DNA from: CAZAIO01 sp964485235
GTDB lineage: Bacteria > Chloroflexota > Dehalococcoidia > GIF9 > UBA5629
Length of the DNA: 43,317 bases
Assembly (NCBI GenBank): GCA_964485235.1
Contig: CAZAIO010000007.1
Coordinates: forward strand, 1 to 43,317
Direction: 5' to 3'
Shown here: in pieces, positions 27,014 to 35,968 of the stretch
Position numbering within the stretch: position 1 is the stretch's first letter
Layout of the letters: each line of letters opens with the position of its first letter
Translations under genes and position numbers: made by a program
The notes under the pieces: generated by a model
Database searches by the model: none
The model's input: the letters and a program-made list of their open reading frames with translations, nothing else
Told to the model about the DNA's origin: nothing

Positions 27014-30000
27014 CTACCTTCTAAGGTCACAGCGCAAGCAACGCTTGGCTTCCTTAATTGCCAATTCTTTTGAATAACCCAGGTTCACCTCGATAAAGCT
27101 GTCGATACGCTCATCTACTACCAGTGAAGGCATCTCCAGACGCGCTCCCGTTTCCATTTCTTCTTCATTCCAGGCAATATCAACAGGTGTTTTTTTCTCC
27201 ATGTACCGGTCCTTTTTCAAATCTACCCCACGGATGTATCGGTCAATCGAGACTGCCGCCCTCTCCCCACTTGCCAGGGACTCGACCACGGTGGCAGGTC
27301 CGGTGACACCATCGCCCGCGGCAAAGATTCCGGCACACCCGGTAGCCAGAGTAATATGATCTACCTCAATAGTGCCGTTCTTTGCCATAGTCAGGCCATC
27401 GAACCTTTTGAGGAATTCAGTATCCGGCGCCTGCCCGATGGCACCTATAACGGTGTCTACCTTCAGGGAAAATTCTGAACCGGGTATCGGCTTTGGCCGC
27501 CGGCGGCCGCTCGAGTCGTATTCGCCGGGCTCCGTGGAGATACATACCAGTCTTTCGACACGATCATCTTTAGCCGTTATGCGCAAAGGATTAGTCATGG
27601 TAAGAATTTTAATTCCTTCGTGTTCCGCCTCACGAACCTCCTCTTCATTAGCCGGCATATCCTCCTTGGCACGGCGATAGACAATCGTGACTTCCCGGGC
27701 ACCCATACGCCGAGATGACCGGGCAGCATCCAGAGCGACGTTGCCGCCACCAATAACGGCGACTCTCTCACCGACAGTAACCTTCTTTTTCAAATTAATA
27801 TTTCTCAGGAAGGAAACGCCATCGAAAATTCCTTTCGCCTCCTCCCCTTCGATACCCATCCGCATTCCACGATGAGCGCCGACTGCCAGCAAGATCGCTT
27901 TGTAGCCCTGCTGGAAAAGAATCTCGACAGACATCTTGTCGCCGATGGGAGTATTGAGCTTGATGTCCACGCCAAAGTCCGTAATGAACTTGATGTCTGC
28001 CCGCAAGACCTTGCGGGGTAAACGATACTCAGGAATGCCTACTGCCAGCATGCCTCCGGCTACCGGCAGAGCTTCAAAGATAGTGACCCGATAGCCCCAT
28101 CTTGCCAGGTGATACGCAGCATTGAGACCGGCGGGACCGGAACCCACCACCGCCACACGTTCCTCCCGCTTTTTGGCTACAGGTATGCGGGTACGTACTT
28201 TAGCAGCGGCGCCGTAGTCTGCAGCAGCGCGTTTTAACGCTGAGATCGCCACCGGCTGGTCAACATCTCCCCTGCGGCATCGCCGCTCACAGGGATGGTG
28301 GCAGACACGTCCGCAGATACCGGCCAGAGGGTTACGCTGCCTTTCCAGATCAAGCGCTTCCGCAAATCTACCCTCGCTGATAAGCGCTATATAGCCTACC
28401 GCGTCAACGTTGACCGGACAGGTATGCTCGCAGGGAGCATATACCAGTGCCTCGCACATTGCTGCCGGGCAGCGTTTCTCTCTTATATGGGCATCATATT
28501 CATCGCGGAAATATTTTATAGTGCTCAATATCGGGTTGGGCGAGGTCTGCCCGAGCCCGCAAAGTGCAGTATCTTTTACTTCTTCCGCCAGCTCATTGAG
28601 CAAATCGACATCATTTTCAGTTCCCTCCCCACGAGTGATCCGGGTTAATATCTCGAGCATACGCTTGGTGCCCAGCCGACAGGGAGTGCACTTGCCACAC
28701 GATTCATCCTGGGTAAAGCTCAGAAAAAAACGTGCAATATCCACCATGCAGGTAGACTCATCCATCACCACGAGACCACCGGAACCCACGATCGAACCGA
28801 TTGCTGCCAGCGATTCATAATCGATGGGCAGTCCCAGGTATTTCGCAGGTATACAGCCTCCGGAGGGGCCTCCGGTCTGCGCCGCCTTAAAGCTCCGTCC
28901 CCGGGGTATGCCGCCGCCGATATCAAACACTAGTTCTCCCAACGACGATCCCATGGGTACCTCCACCAGTCCCGTATTATTTACCTTGCCTGTTAGGGAA
29001 AATATCTTGGTCCCTTTGCTGGTTTCTGTTCCAAGTCCGGCGTACCAGCTACTTCCGTTATTGATTATATGGGGGACAGTCGCGATGGTTTCCACATTGT
29101 TGATATTGGTTGGTCTACCCCATAGACCTGACTGGGCGGGAAACGGTGGGCGCGGGCGCGGACGGCCGATCCTGCCTTCGATCGATGCCATGAGAGCTGT
29201 TTCCTCGCCGCAGACAAAAGCACCGGCTCCTTCTTTGATCCTTACCTCTAAATTAAAACCTGAGCCTAAAATATTTTTACCCAGCAGTCCCATCTCTTCT
29301 GCACTGACAATGGCCATTCTCAGGTTCGTCACTGCCAGAGGGTATTCGGCACGGACATATATATACGCTATTCTTGCCCCGATAGCATATGATGCAATCG
29401 CCAGCCCTTCCAGAACCAGATGGGGATTACCTTCCATGACGCTCCGGTCCATAAAAGCACCGGGGTCGCCTTCGTCGCCGTTGCAGACCACATACTTCAG
29501 GTCACCACGAGAAGCCCTAGCAAGACGCCACTTCCTGCCCGTGGGAAAACCTGCGCCACCACGCCCCCTCAGCCCCGATTTCTCTATCTCGTCGATGATC
29601 TGCTCAGGGGTCATCGAGGTCAATACCTTGCTCAACGCCAGATAGCCATCATGACGTATGTAATCATAAATATCAGTGGGGTCCAGCCTGCCGTTGTCAC
29701 GCAGGACAAGGCGCTTCTGCTTCGCGTAAAAGGGCACCTCATGGTCGTATACAATTTTTCGCCCCGAGTTCGGGTCGACATAGAGCAGACGGTCGACAAT
29801 TTCATTTTTGATAACCGTTTTTGCAATAATTTCCGGTACGTCTTCCGGCGTGACCTGGGGATAGAATATTTCACTCGGTAAAATGACTACCACCGGACCT
29901 CGCTCACAAAAACCGTGACAACCGGTCTTTTTGATGAAGACCTTATCTTTTAAGCCTGCCTTTGCCAGCTCTGCGGCAAAAGCATCTACTACCGGTTGGC

Positions 30001-30121
30001 TGCCCAGCGCACTGCAGCCGGTTCCACCGCATACCGTAATGCGGACCGCATTCGGGTCTTCTTTTTGAAGTAATGAGTTACGAAGTTTGTCCAGTTCCTC
30101 AGACTTTACGATCTTGCCCAT
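27014..30121 (-). CDS. NuoF-like NADH-binding subunit fused to a GltD-like FAD/NADPH oxidoreductase module
   Basis: This is a 1035-residue diaphorase subunit. A thioredoxin-like [2Fe-2S] domain has C31, C36, C68 and C72. The NuoF/HydB core (about 125-540) has the FMN/NADH motifs GLRGRGGAGFPTGRKW and KEGAGAFVCGEETALMASIE, and a [4Fe-4S] site ESCGKCTPC at 473-481 with C521. From about 550 a second module of the glutamate-synthase small-subunit type follows: cysteines 551-615 (CEHTC, CGRVC, CERRC), the FAD motif VVGSGPAGLNAAYHLARWG near 659, the NADPH motif VAVIGGGNVALDAA near 788, and IFAAGDG near 932. It ends in a CLRC motif. ATG 30121 has GGAGAG upstream. It lies 10 bp before fdhA. Two pyridine-nucleotide sites in one chain suggest bifurcation or NADH/NADPH exchange. 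Confidence 0.9.
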   Translation of the reverse strand: MGKIVKSEELDKLRNSLLQKEDPNAVRITVCGGTGCSALGSQPVVDAFAAELAKAGLKDKVFIKKTGCHGFCERGPVVVILPSEIFYPQVTPEDVPEIIAKTVIKNEIVDRLLYVDPNSGRKIVYDHEVPFYAKQKRLVLRDNGRLDPTDIYDYIRHDGYLALSKVLTSMTPEQIIDEIEKSGLRGRGGAGFPTGRKWRLARASRGDLKYVVCNGDEGDPGAFMDRSVMEGNPHLVLEGLAIASYAIGARIAYIYVRAEYPLAVTNLRMAIVSAEEMGLLGKNILGSGFNLEVRIKEGAGAFVCGEETALMASIEGRIGRPRPRPPFPAQSGLWGRPTNINNVETIATVPHIINNGSSWYAGLGTETSKGTKIFSLTGKVNNTGLVEVPMGSSLGELVFDIGGGIPRGRSFKAAQTGGPSGGCIPAKYLGLPIDYESLAAIGSIVGSGGLVVMDESTCMVDIARFFLSFTQDESCGKCTPCRLGTKRMLEILTRITRGEGTENDVDLLNELAEEVKDTALCGLGQTSPNPILSTIKYFRDEYDAHIREKRCPAAMCEALVYAPCEHTCPVNVDAVGYIALISEGRFAEALDLERQRNPLAGICGRVCHHPCERRCRRGDVDQPVAISALKRAAADYGAAAKVRTRIPVAKKREERVAVVGSGPAGLNAAYHLARWGYRVTIFEALPVAGGMLAVGIPEYRLPRKVLRADIKFITDFGVDIKLNTPIGDKMSVEILFQQGYKAILLAVGAHRGMRMGIEGEEAKGIFDGVSFLRNINLKKKVTVGERVAVIGGGNVALDAARSSRRMGAREVTIVYRRAKEDMPANEEEVREAEHEGIKILTMTNPLRITAKDDRVERLVCISTEPGEYDSSGRRRPKPIPGSEFSLKVDTVIGAIGQAPDTEFLKRFDGLTMAKNGTIEVDHITLATGCAGIFAAGDGVTGPATVVESLASGERAAVSIDRYIRGVDLKKDRYMEKKTPVDIAWNEEEMETGARLEMPSLVVDERIDSFIEVNLGYSKELAIKEAKRCLRCDLRR

Positions 30122-30141
30122 AAAATCTCTCCGTAATATTA

Positions 30142-30603
30142 TCAAATTGTCTTCAGTAATGCCTCAACTTTATTAGGCGTCATTTTGCCGAAGTATTTTC
30201 CATTCGAGACTATTACCGGTCCCATTGCACATGCTCCCAGACAGGCCACCGTTTCCAGAGTATGTTTGTAATCAGGGGTAGTCTCACCATCGCTAATCCG
30301 CAGATAATTTTCGATGGCTGTTAAAACAGTTTTGCCACCCCGGACATGACAGGCCGTGCCACGACAGACGCGGATAATATTTTTACCCCGCCGGTTCAAA
30401 TAGAACTGAGCATAAAATGTGGCTACAGAATATATCCGGCTCATAGGAATATTGAACTCACTGCTCAAGTGTCGTAAAACGGGTTCCGGAAGATAGCCGT
30501 AAATCTCCTGGATTTCCTGCAGTACTGTAATCAGGGCATCTTCCTGGCCACGGTATTTTTGTAAGACAGGGTCCATGAGCGATAAATTCACTTCTTCCAT
30601 CAT
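30142..30603 (-). CDS. NuoE-like thioredoxin-fold [2Fe-2S] subunit
   Basis: This 153-residue protein of the NuoE/HymA family is first in the formate dehydrogenase operon. A helical N-terminus (DPVLQKYRGQEDALITVLQE) is followed by the cluster ligands CRGTACHVRGG and CLGACAMGP. It relays electrons between the flavin site of the NuoF-like subunit and the rest of the complex. I chose ATG 30603, with AGGAG 7 nt upstream, over a GTG five codons earlier. The following gene starts 20 bp after its stop. The length is normal for the family. Confidence 0.92.
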   Translation of the reverse strand: MMEEVNLSLMDPVLQKYRGQEDALITVLQEIQEIYGYLPEPVLRHLSSEFNIPMSRIYSVATFYAQFYLNRRGKNIIRVCRGTACHVRGGKTVLTAIENYLRISDGETTPDYKHTLETVACLGACAMGPVIVSNGKYFGKMTPNKVEALLKTI

Positions 30604-31535
30604 TGTGGCACTCCTCACAATAATAAACTGAAACCTTCTAAAACTTCAATTGGTTACGATTACGTTGTCAATAACAGTCATCGCTTGACCGTTACGTAGT
30701 CATCGATATATGCCACCGGTTTCACGTCACACGAGCCGCGCTACATTCAAGAGCTCCGGCATTACAATATTGCAGGTATGACCGGACCTTATATGATAAT
30801 GCTGGTTGGAAGACATACTCCATTACCTGAAAACTAACTCTCGTAAAAATGCATTCTTCAGCGGCTCTCCCACTGCCAGAAGAACATTTTTTGCACATGC
30901 ACCAGTACCCTCGATTAAATATAGGCAATTAACACAGCAACGATGATGGACCGGCTTCCGACTTATCTAAAATAGTAACTCAATATACTTATTTATGCAA
31001 GCATTTAGTCTTATTTTTTATTTAAAAAGGCGCCATTAAGTAAGTTGGCACTTGAAACAGACATAGTTCATCTGTCCGCCAGAGTACGTAAAACCTTCTG
31101 CCTTCCAATTATTACCATACTTTACTGTTAGTTCATTCAGCTAACTGCCCCGTATGGGAACTTTATGTCAAAATCAAAGTTAATGTTAGTCCAACATTGC
31201 ATGTGGACCAGTTTTTAGTAGTTAGGTCATTGATAAACAGTGCGGGGACTTTTTCAATCTATTGGTCAACTATAATTTATTATGTTACCATTTTCTATAA
31301 AGCCGATTATTAACAATAGATGTTTTTCACTATGACTTATTTAAAAAAAGCTATGCTTTCACTCTTATGAAATGTTACAATTCTCTAAAGCACTTATCGA
31401 TTCATTCTATGCAGTATCCATTTAATTCGTTAACTTATATGAACGTACAACCTTATCCGGTATAAATGAAACACTATATATAGTGCAGGGTAGACTAAAG
31501 TAAAAAATATCGGTCTATGATCAGGAGAGACAAGT
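30604..31535. other. Long AT-rich intergenic region between divergent redox operons
   Basis: This gap of about 930 bp separates the minus-strand formate dehydrogenase operon from the plus-strand FAD/Fe-S oxidoreductase. I see no gene I can support: a 68-codon frame at 30722-30928 has unconvincing composition. TTGACA on the minus strand near 30666 could be a -35 for the fdh operon, but no good -10 follows at the right distance. A 14-bp palindrome lies near the other end. The right-hand two thirds are notably AT-rich. Confidence 0.6.
31472..31485. promoter_or_regulatory. 14-bp perfect palindrome near the presumed start site of the FAD/Fe-S gene
   Basis: CACTATATATAGTG is a perfect palindrome 50 bp upstream of the ATG at 31536. 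It begins 5 bp after a -10-like TATAAA (31461-31466), so it would straddle the transcription start. This suits a repressor operator. No convincing -35 is visible. Confidence 0.4.
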
Positions 31536-34500
31536 ATGAGTAAGATAAACGCAGTCCAGAAACGCTATCTGGAGCAAACATTCGGCAATCGTGTCAATTT
31601 TAATCCTACAGAACGTAAACTATACGGGCATGATATTGCTGCTATACCCACACTCATTAAACCGCTTATCGGAAATACCATACCGGATGCTGTAGTCCAA
31701 CCGCAAACGGAAACGGAACTGGCAGAACTTGTGAAATGGGCAAACAACAATAAATTACCACTTACCCCCAGAGGCAAAGCCACTTCCGGTTACGGAGGCG
31801 TATTGCCGGTGGAAAACGGTATAGTGGTAGATTTCTATCGTATGAATAAAATCGTTAAAATCGACGCTGAAGCAAGAATTGCCACTATACAAGCCGGCGT
31901 TGTCTGGGAAAAATTGGACAAGCAACTGAAGAAACAAGGATTAACTCTGTTACTTTATCCCAGCAGCTACCCCAGTTCAACCGCAGGAGGATGGCTGGCG
32001 CAGGGCGGAACAGGTTTCGGATCATATGAAGCAGGTCATTTTGCAGATAATGTGATAAACGCTCGTGCCGTCCTGCCTGATGGTACTGTAAAAGAATTCA
32101 GCGGACCGGAACTCGATGTAATATCGGAAGCGGAAGGAATTACAGGGCTTATTAGCGAGTTGACAATCCGCGTTCAACCTCTGGAAGAGATACAGGTTGC
32201 AGCGGTGGGATGCCACAATCCCCATGCATTGCAGAAATTCCTGCAATCATTGATCGACGAGAACATACCGATCTGGTCTATTTCCTTCATCAACCCGCGA
32301 ATGGCGGAGTTGAAAAACAAGGCACCTATGATGGAACATTTCGGCCATGTAGTAGGGGAAAGAGTGCTCCTTCCTGCAGCTTATATTACCACGATCGCAT
32401 TCCGGTCAGGCGACCGTGAGAATGTCGTAGGAAAACTGCCTGGAATACTTAAAGCATGTCAGGGTGAAATTCTGGACGACCGTATCGCTGACGATGAGTG
32501 GGAAAACCGCTTCAAAGTCATGCAGGTCAAGCGTCTTGGTCCAAGCCTTATCCCATCCGAGTTCGCGATACCCCTTTCCGTACTCGGCGATGTCATGGAG
32601 GAGATTGAAGAGACAGTACATCAGCCCGTTGTGAAAGAAGCTGTGCTACTGAAAAAAGGAAAAAATGGATCCCCTGAAGTAACAGTGCTGGGATTCATCC
32701 CGGGAGACCAGCGTAAATTTTCTTATAATTTCGTGTTCGGCCTTTCTTTAACTATCTTTAAAATCGCCGAGAAATACGGCGGCCGTCCATATTCAACGGG
32801 ACTTTATTTTGCAAAACAGGCAGATAAAGTGCTCGGCAAGGAAAAACTTGCTCTTTTAAAATCGCGGAAACAGCAGGTCGATCCGAATAGAATCCTCAAT
32901 CCCGGCAAAGTAATCGGAAACAGGCTTATCGGAAATATGCTCCAGATTGCCAACTACTTCGAACCGCTTATCCGTCCTTTCGGCAACTATGTAATTACAA
33001 AAATCGGCGAAAAGCCGACGAAACCCGTGCGCTCTATTCCCGCCGATGTTGCATGGTATGCCTATGGGTGCTCTCAGTGTGGTTATTGCATCGATGAATG
33101 CGACCAGTTCTACGGACGTGGATGGGAAAGCCAGAGTCCTCGAGGTAAATGGTACTGGCTCAGAGAGTATATGGAAGGACGCGAAGAATGGGACCAGTTC
33201 ATGGTCGATACCATACTGGTCTGTACTACATGCGAACTGTGTAATCTGCGTTGTTCTGCATCGCTCCCCATTGAACCATCATGGATGAAGCTGCGCGGGC
33301 AACTTATTGACGACCAGAAGAGAATGACGATCCCTCCGTTTGAAATGATGGCGGCAGCAGTCCGTAAGGAAGGTGACATCTGGGCAGCATATCGAAAGAA
33401 CCGGTCGGACTGGTTTCCCGAAGAACTCAAGGAAAAGCATGGCCCGACACATAAAGCAACGACCGCGTACTTCGCCGGCTGTACTGCCAGTCATGTAGAG
33501 ATAGATATTGCTATGGCGACGGTGAGACTGCTCGATGCCGCGGGTGTCGATTTTATACATCTGGGCAATGAAGATAACTGCTGTGGAACACCCATGCTCG
33601 TGTGCGGTAAGTGGGATGTATTCGAAGAAACAATGAGGTCGAACATACAGACGATGAAGAAGTTCGGCATCGATACAGTCGTAACCTCGTGTCCCGCCTG
33701 CGATATGATGTGGCGACAGGTATATCCCGCATGGACGAAGAAACTTGGCATAGACTACAACATCACTACAAAGCATTACAGTGAAATTGTCGCCGAAAAA
33801 ATTAAGGAAGGAAAATTCTCATTCCCTGCCGGCGTCAAACAAAATACTACGGTAACACTGCACGACTCCTGTCATATAGGCAGGGTTTCATATGTTTATG
33901 ATGCACCGCGTGATGTTATAAAGGCAATCCCCGGTGTGAACTTTGTAGAAATGGAACATCACCACGAATGGGCACATTGTTGCGGCAGCGTACTTACGCT
34001 GATTAAGGACCCTCCTATAGCAGCCGAGATCGGCAAATCACGTATCGAAGAGGCAATAGAAGCGGGCGCTGAGAAAATTCTGGCACTTTGTCCCTGCTGC
34101 CAGTTCCAGCTTCGTGTTACTGCGGACAAGAAGCAAATTCCCATGGAAGTTGTCGATCTTGCCCGTTTCGCTTCGTCGACACTGGGGTATGAATTTCCCG
34201 ACCCGAACCCTGAAGTCCGTCGCCAGTGGGCTGTTTTCGAAGCGATGATCGCCTTAATGACTCCTCAGGGATTCGCCGGGCTCATGGGTACCATGTGGCC
34301 CGAACTCATCAGTGCGATGCCTTTCGGTATGGGCGGTATGATGCGCGTTATGGGTAAGATTCCGGGCGCACTCAGCCTTATGAAACCTATGTTCCCGGTA
34401 CTTTTTCCGTTGCTGCTTCCTATGATGATGCCGAAATTAATGCCTGTAATGCTGGAGCGAGTTGCAGCACAAATATCAATGCCTGATTATATGCAGGAAC

Positions 34501-34619
34501 AGATGCCTGACCTGATGCCGTCAGTGGTAAACAATCTGATGCCGCATATGATCGGCGACCTTGTGCCGCTGGTCACACAACCAATGATAGATTACCTGCG
34601 GGGGAAAAACAGCTCATAG
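31536..34619 (+). CDS. Fused FAD-linked oxidase / CCG-domain iron-sulfur oxidoreductase with Met/Pro-rich tail
   Basis: This is a 1027-residue protein. Residues about 45-200 form a PCMH-type FAD-binding domain (PRGKATSGYGG, YPSSYPSSTAGGWLAQGG). A GlcD-like C-terminal FAD domain follows to about 470. Two [4Fe-4S] motifs lie at about 511-523 (CSQCGYCIDEC) and 561-572 (CTTCELCNLRC). Two CCG domains follow: AGCTAS with DNCCGTPM at 647-684, and DSCHIG with AHCCGS at 775-815, plus CPCC near 850. This is the D-lactate/glycolate dehydrogenase plus HdrD/GlpC-type layout, so oxidation of a 2-hydroxy acid with transfer to quinone or another carrier is likely. Residues 898-1027 are unusual: 23 Met and 16 Pro in 130. 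The ATG has GGAGAG upstream. The substrate is unknown. Confidence 0.88.
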   Translation: MSKINAVQKRYLEQTFGNRVNFNPTERKLYGHDIAAIPTLIKPLIGNTIPDAVVQPQTETELAELVKWANNNKLPLTPRGKATSGYGGVLPVENGIVVDFYRMNKIVKIDAEARIATIQAGVVWEKLDKQLKKQGLTLLLYPSSYPSSTAGGWLAQGGTGFGSYEAGHFADNVINARAVLPDGTVKEFSGPELDVISEAEGITGLISELTIRVQPLEEIQVAAVGCHNPHALQKFLQSLIDENIPIWSISFINPRMAELKNKAPMMEHFGHVVGERVLLPAAYITTIAFRSGDRENVVGKLPGILKACQGEILDDRIADDEWENRFKVMQVKRLGPSLIPSEFAIPLSVLGDVMEEIEETVHQPVVKEAVLLKKGKNGSPEVTVLGFIPGDQRKFSYNFVFGLSLTIFKIAEKYGGRPYSTGLYFAKQADKVLGKEKLALLKSRKQQVDPNRILNPGKVIGNRLIGNMLQIANYFEPLIRPFGNYVITKIGEKPTKPVRSIPADVAWYAYGCSQCGYCIDECDQFYGRGWESQSPRGKWYWLREYMEGREEWDQFMVDTILVCTTCELCNLRCSASLPIEPSWMKLRGQLIDDQKRMTIPPFEMMAAAVRKEGDIWAAYRKNRSDWFPEELKEKHGPTHKATTAYFAGCTASHVEIDIAMATVRLLDAAGVDFIHLGNEDNCCGTPMLVCGKWDVFEETMRSNIQTMKKFGIDTVVTSCPACDMMWRQVYPAWTKKLGIDYNITTKHYSEIVAEKIKEGKFSFPAGVKQNTTVTLHDSCHIGRVSYVYDAPRDVIKAIPGVNFVEMEHHHEWAHCCGSVLTLIKDPPIAAEIGKSRIEEAIEAGAEKILALCPCCQFQLRVTADKKQIPMEVVDLARFASSTLGYEFPDPNPEVRRQWAVFEAMIALMTPQGFAGLMGTMWPELISAMPFGMGGMMRVMGKIPGALSLMKPMFPVLFPLLLPMMMPKLMPVMLERVAAQISMPDYMQEQMPDLMPSVVNNLMPHMIGDLVPLVTQPMIDYLRGKNSS

Positions 34620-34760
34620 CACATCGAAGTCTTTTATTATCATTTGAGGCGAAGAGATGCAGACATCTTTCACTATCCCGTATGTGAGATGCAATAGGGT
34701 AAGGTAAAATACAGCAAAAACAATAAAACCTATACTTACTTTCACAACAGGAGAAGACTT

Positions 34761-35333
34761 TTGAAAGTACTTGGAATAATGGGAAGCCCCCGTTTGAAAA
34801 GTAACACCGATCTTTTGCTCGACCAGGCACTTACTGGCGCTGAAAGTCAGGGCGCAAATATTGAAAAAATCGTTATCGATAAACTGAATATTACTCCATG
34901 TAAAGAATACTACGGGTGTGAACGGGACGGGAATTGCGTTATCAGAGATGATATGGACAATATATATCCAAAACTCCTTGATGCCGATGCGATCATTATC
35001 GCATCGCCTATGTTCTTCTACGGAATAACAGGGCAGCTAAAATCTTTCATCGACCGTTGTCAGGCGCTCTGGGTAAGAAAACACGTATTAAAGCAAGATA
35101 TAAGCAGCCCGCAACGAAAAGGAATCTTTATAGGCGTTGGAGCCACCAGGGGCAAGCAATTGTTTGACGGCTCTATTCTCACAATGAAATATTTCTTCGA
35201 TGCTGTCGGAGTTACTTTCGCCGACAAGCTTCTCATCAGAGGAGTGGATAAAAGAGCGGAGATTAAAGAACATCCGACTGCCCTGACAGATGCATATGAA
35301 TTGGGCAAAAGAATTGTTACTAATAAGTCCTGA
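34761..35333 (+). CDS. NADPH-dependent FMN reductase / iron-sulfur flavoprotein relative
   Basis: This 190-residue flavodoxin-fold protein has the FMN-phosphate loop GIMGSPRLKSNTD at residues 5-17 and the typical IIIASPMFFYGITGQLKSFID strand-loop. Cysteines lie at 47, 53 and 59 (CKEYYGCERDGNC), where iron-sulfur flavoproteins usually carry four cluster ligands. The second one (position 50) is Tyr here. It may be a plain FMN reductase or hold an altered cluster. The start is TTG with AGGAGAAG upstream. It lies 141 bp after the FAD/Fe-S oxidoreductase and could belong to the same transcript. Confidence 0.88.
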   Translation: MKVLGIMGSPRLKSNTDLLLDQALTGAESQGANIEKIVIDKLNITPCKEYYGCERDGNCVIRDDMDNIYPKLLDADAIIIASPMFFYGITGQLKSFIDRCQALWVRKHVLKQDISSPQRKGIFIGVGATRGKQLFDGSILTMKYFFDAVGVTFADKLLIRGVDKRAEIKEHPTALTDAYELGKRIVTNKS

Positions 35334-35444
35334 ACTTTTAAACAGACGGGGATAATGTTATGTAAATTCCCGTAAAAATTTTTCTACTGATATCAAGTCC
35401 GGAATTTCTCGTAGCCCGAATTATTCTTACACAAATAAAAACCC

Positions 35445-35473
35445 TTGATAAAGGATATACCACCTGATACAAT
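35445..35473 (+). promoter_or_regulatory. Strong sigma-70-type promoter for the DUF5658-like gene
   Basis: TTGATA (35445-35450, 5 of 6) and TACAAT (35468-35473, 5 of 6) are separated by exactly 17 bp. The predicted start near 35480 falls inside the palindrome described next and leaves a leader of about 23 nt before the ATG at 35503. Confidence 0.65.
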
Positions 35474-35476
35474 AGT

Positions 35477-35496
35477 CCTGGTACTAAAGTACCGGG
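35477..35496 (+). promoter_or_regulatory. Palindrome over the transcription start, overlapping the ribosome site
   Basis: CCTGGTACT (35477-35485) and AGTACCGGG (35488-35496) pair along 9 bp with one T-G pair and a 2-nt spacer. The 3' arm includes the GGGG that is the best Shine-Dalgarno for ATG 35503. It may be an operator over the start site, or a hairpin masking the ribosome site. Confidence 0.5.
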
Positions 35497-35502
35497 GCTG
35501 GT

Positions 35503-35805
35503 ATGAGACAGGCGATCACTATATTTAATACAAATATCAGACAAAGCTCTCTCTTCCTTTCACTTAACGTTGCAGACCTGGGCATCACAGCCTTTCTCCT
35601 CTCTATCGGAGCACAGGAAATGAATCCCATCTATTCGTCTTCGGAAAGTCTCCTTTCCCTTGCGGTCACAAAAATAGCCCTCGTTTGTCTCGTGATGGTT
35701 GGGCTCGTTGCGGGGAACAGGATGCATCTTCTGAAATGGTTGAATATAGGATTGGGGCTTATCGTAATCTGGAACATCGTGGCAATAGTCACATGGGTAG
35801 CTTGA
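35503..35805 (+). CDS. Small membrane protein, DUF5658-like
   Basis: This 100-residue protein has three hydrophobic segments (about 17-36, 47-67 and 75-98). The motif LNVADLGITAFLLSIGAQEMNP near the N-terminus matches the DUF5658 pattern (N-x-x-D-x-x-x-T ... GAxExNP), seen in small bacterial membrane proteins of unknown function. It has its own good promoter and an unusual palindrome directly upstream. No function can be assigned. Confidence 0.8.
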   Translation: MRQAITIFNTNIRQSSLFLSLNVADLGITAFLLSIGAQEMNPIYSSSESLLSLAVTKIALVCLVMVGLVAGNRMHLLKWLNIGLGLIVIWNIVAIVTWVA

Positions 35806-35968
35806 ATTCACTTCGTCTACTTTTCATTCTTCCCTGATTTTATTATATTTATTCCTTGTAACCATATTAAAGGTCTTCCAAAAAACCGGTTATTTATGTA
35901 ATATAGTAATATCAAGGTTCTGTTTATTGATGAGTAAAGTAAGATAAAAAAGAACCAGGGATTTAAAA

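Noticed and set aside
28824..29645. Plus-strand open frame of 273 codons
   Set aside because: It is antisense to the well-conserved NuoF core; its Pro/Ser-rich composition is that of a shadow frame.
30619..30700. TTGACA on the minus strand as the formate dehydrogenase promoter
   Set aside because: No acceptable -10 at 16-18 bp; mentioned only within the intergenic entry.
30722..30928. Minus-strand 68-codon frame in the long intergenic gap, with a CMCKKC-like start
   Set aside because: No ribosome site, no family resemblance, and composition like non-coding DNA.
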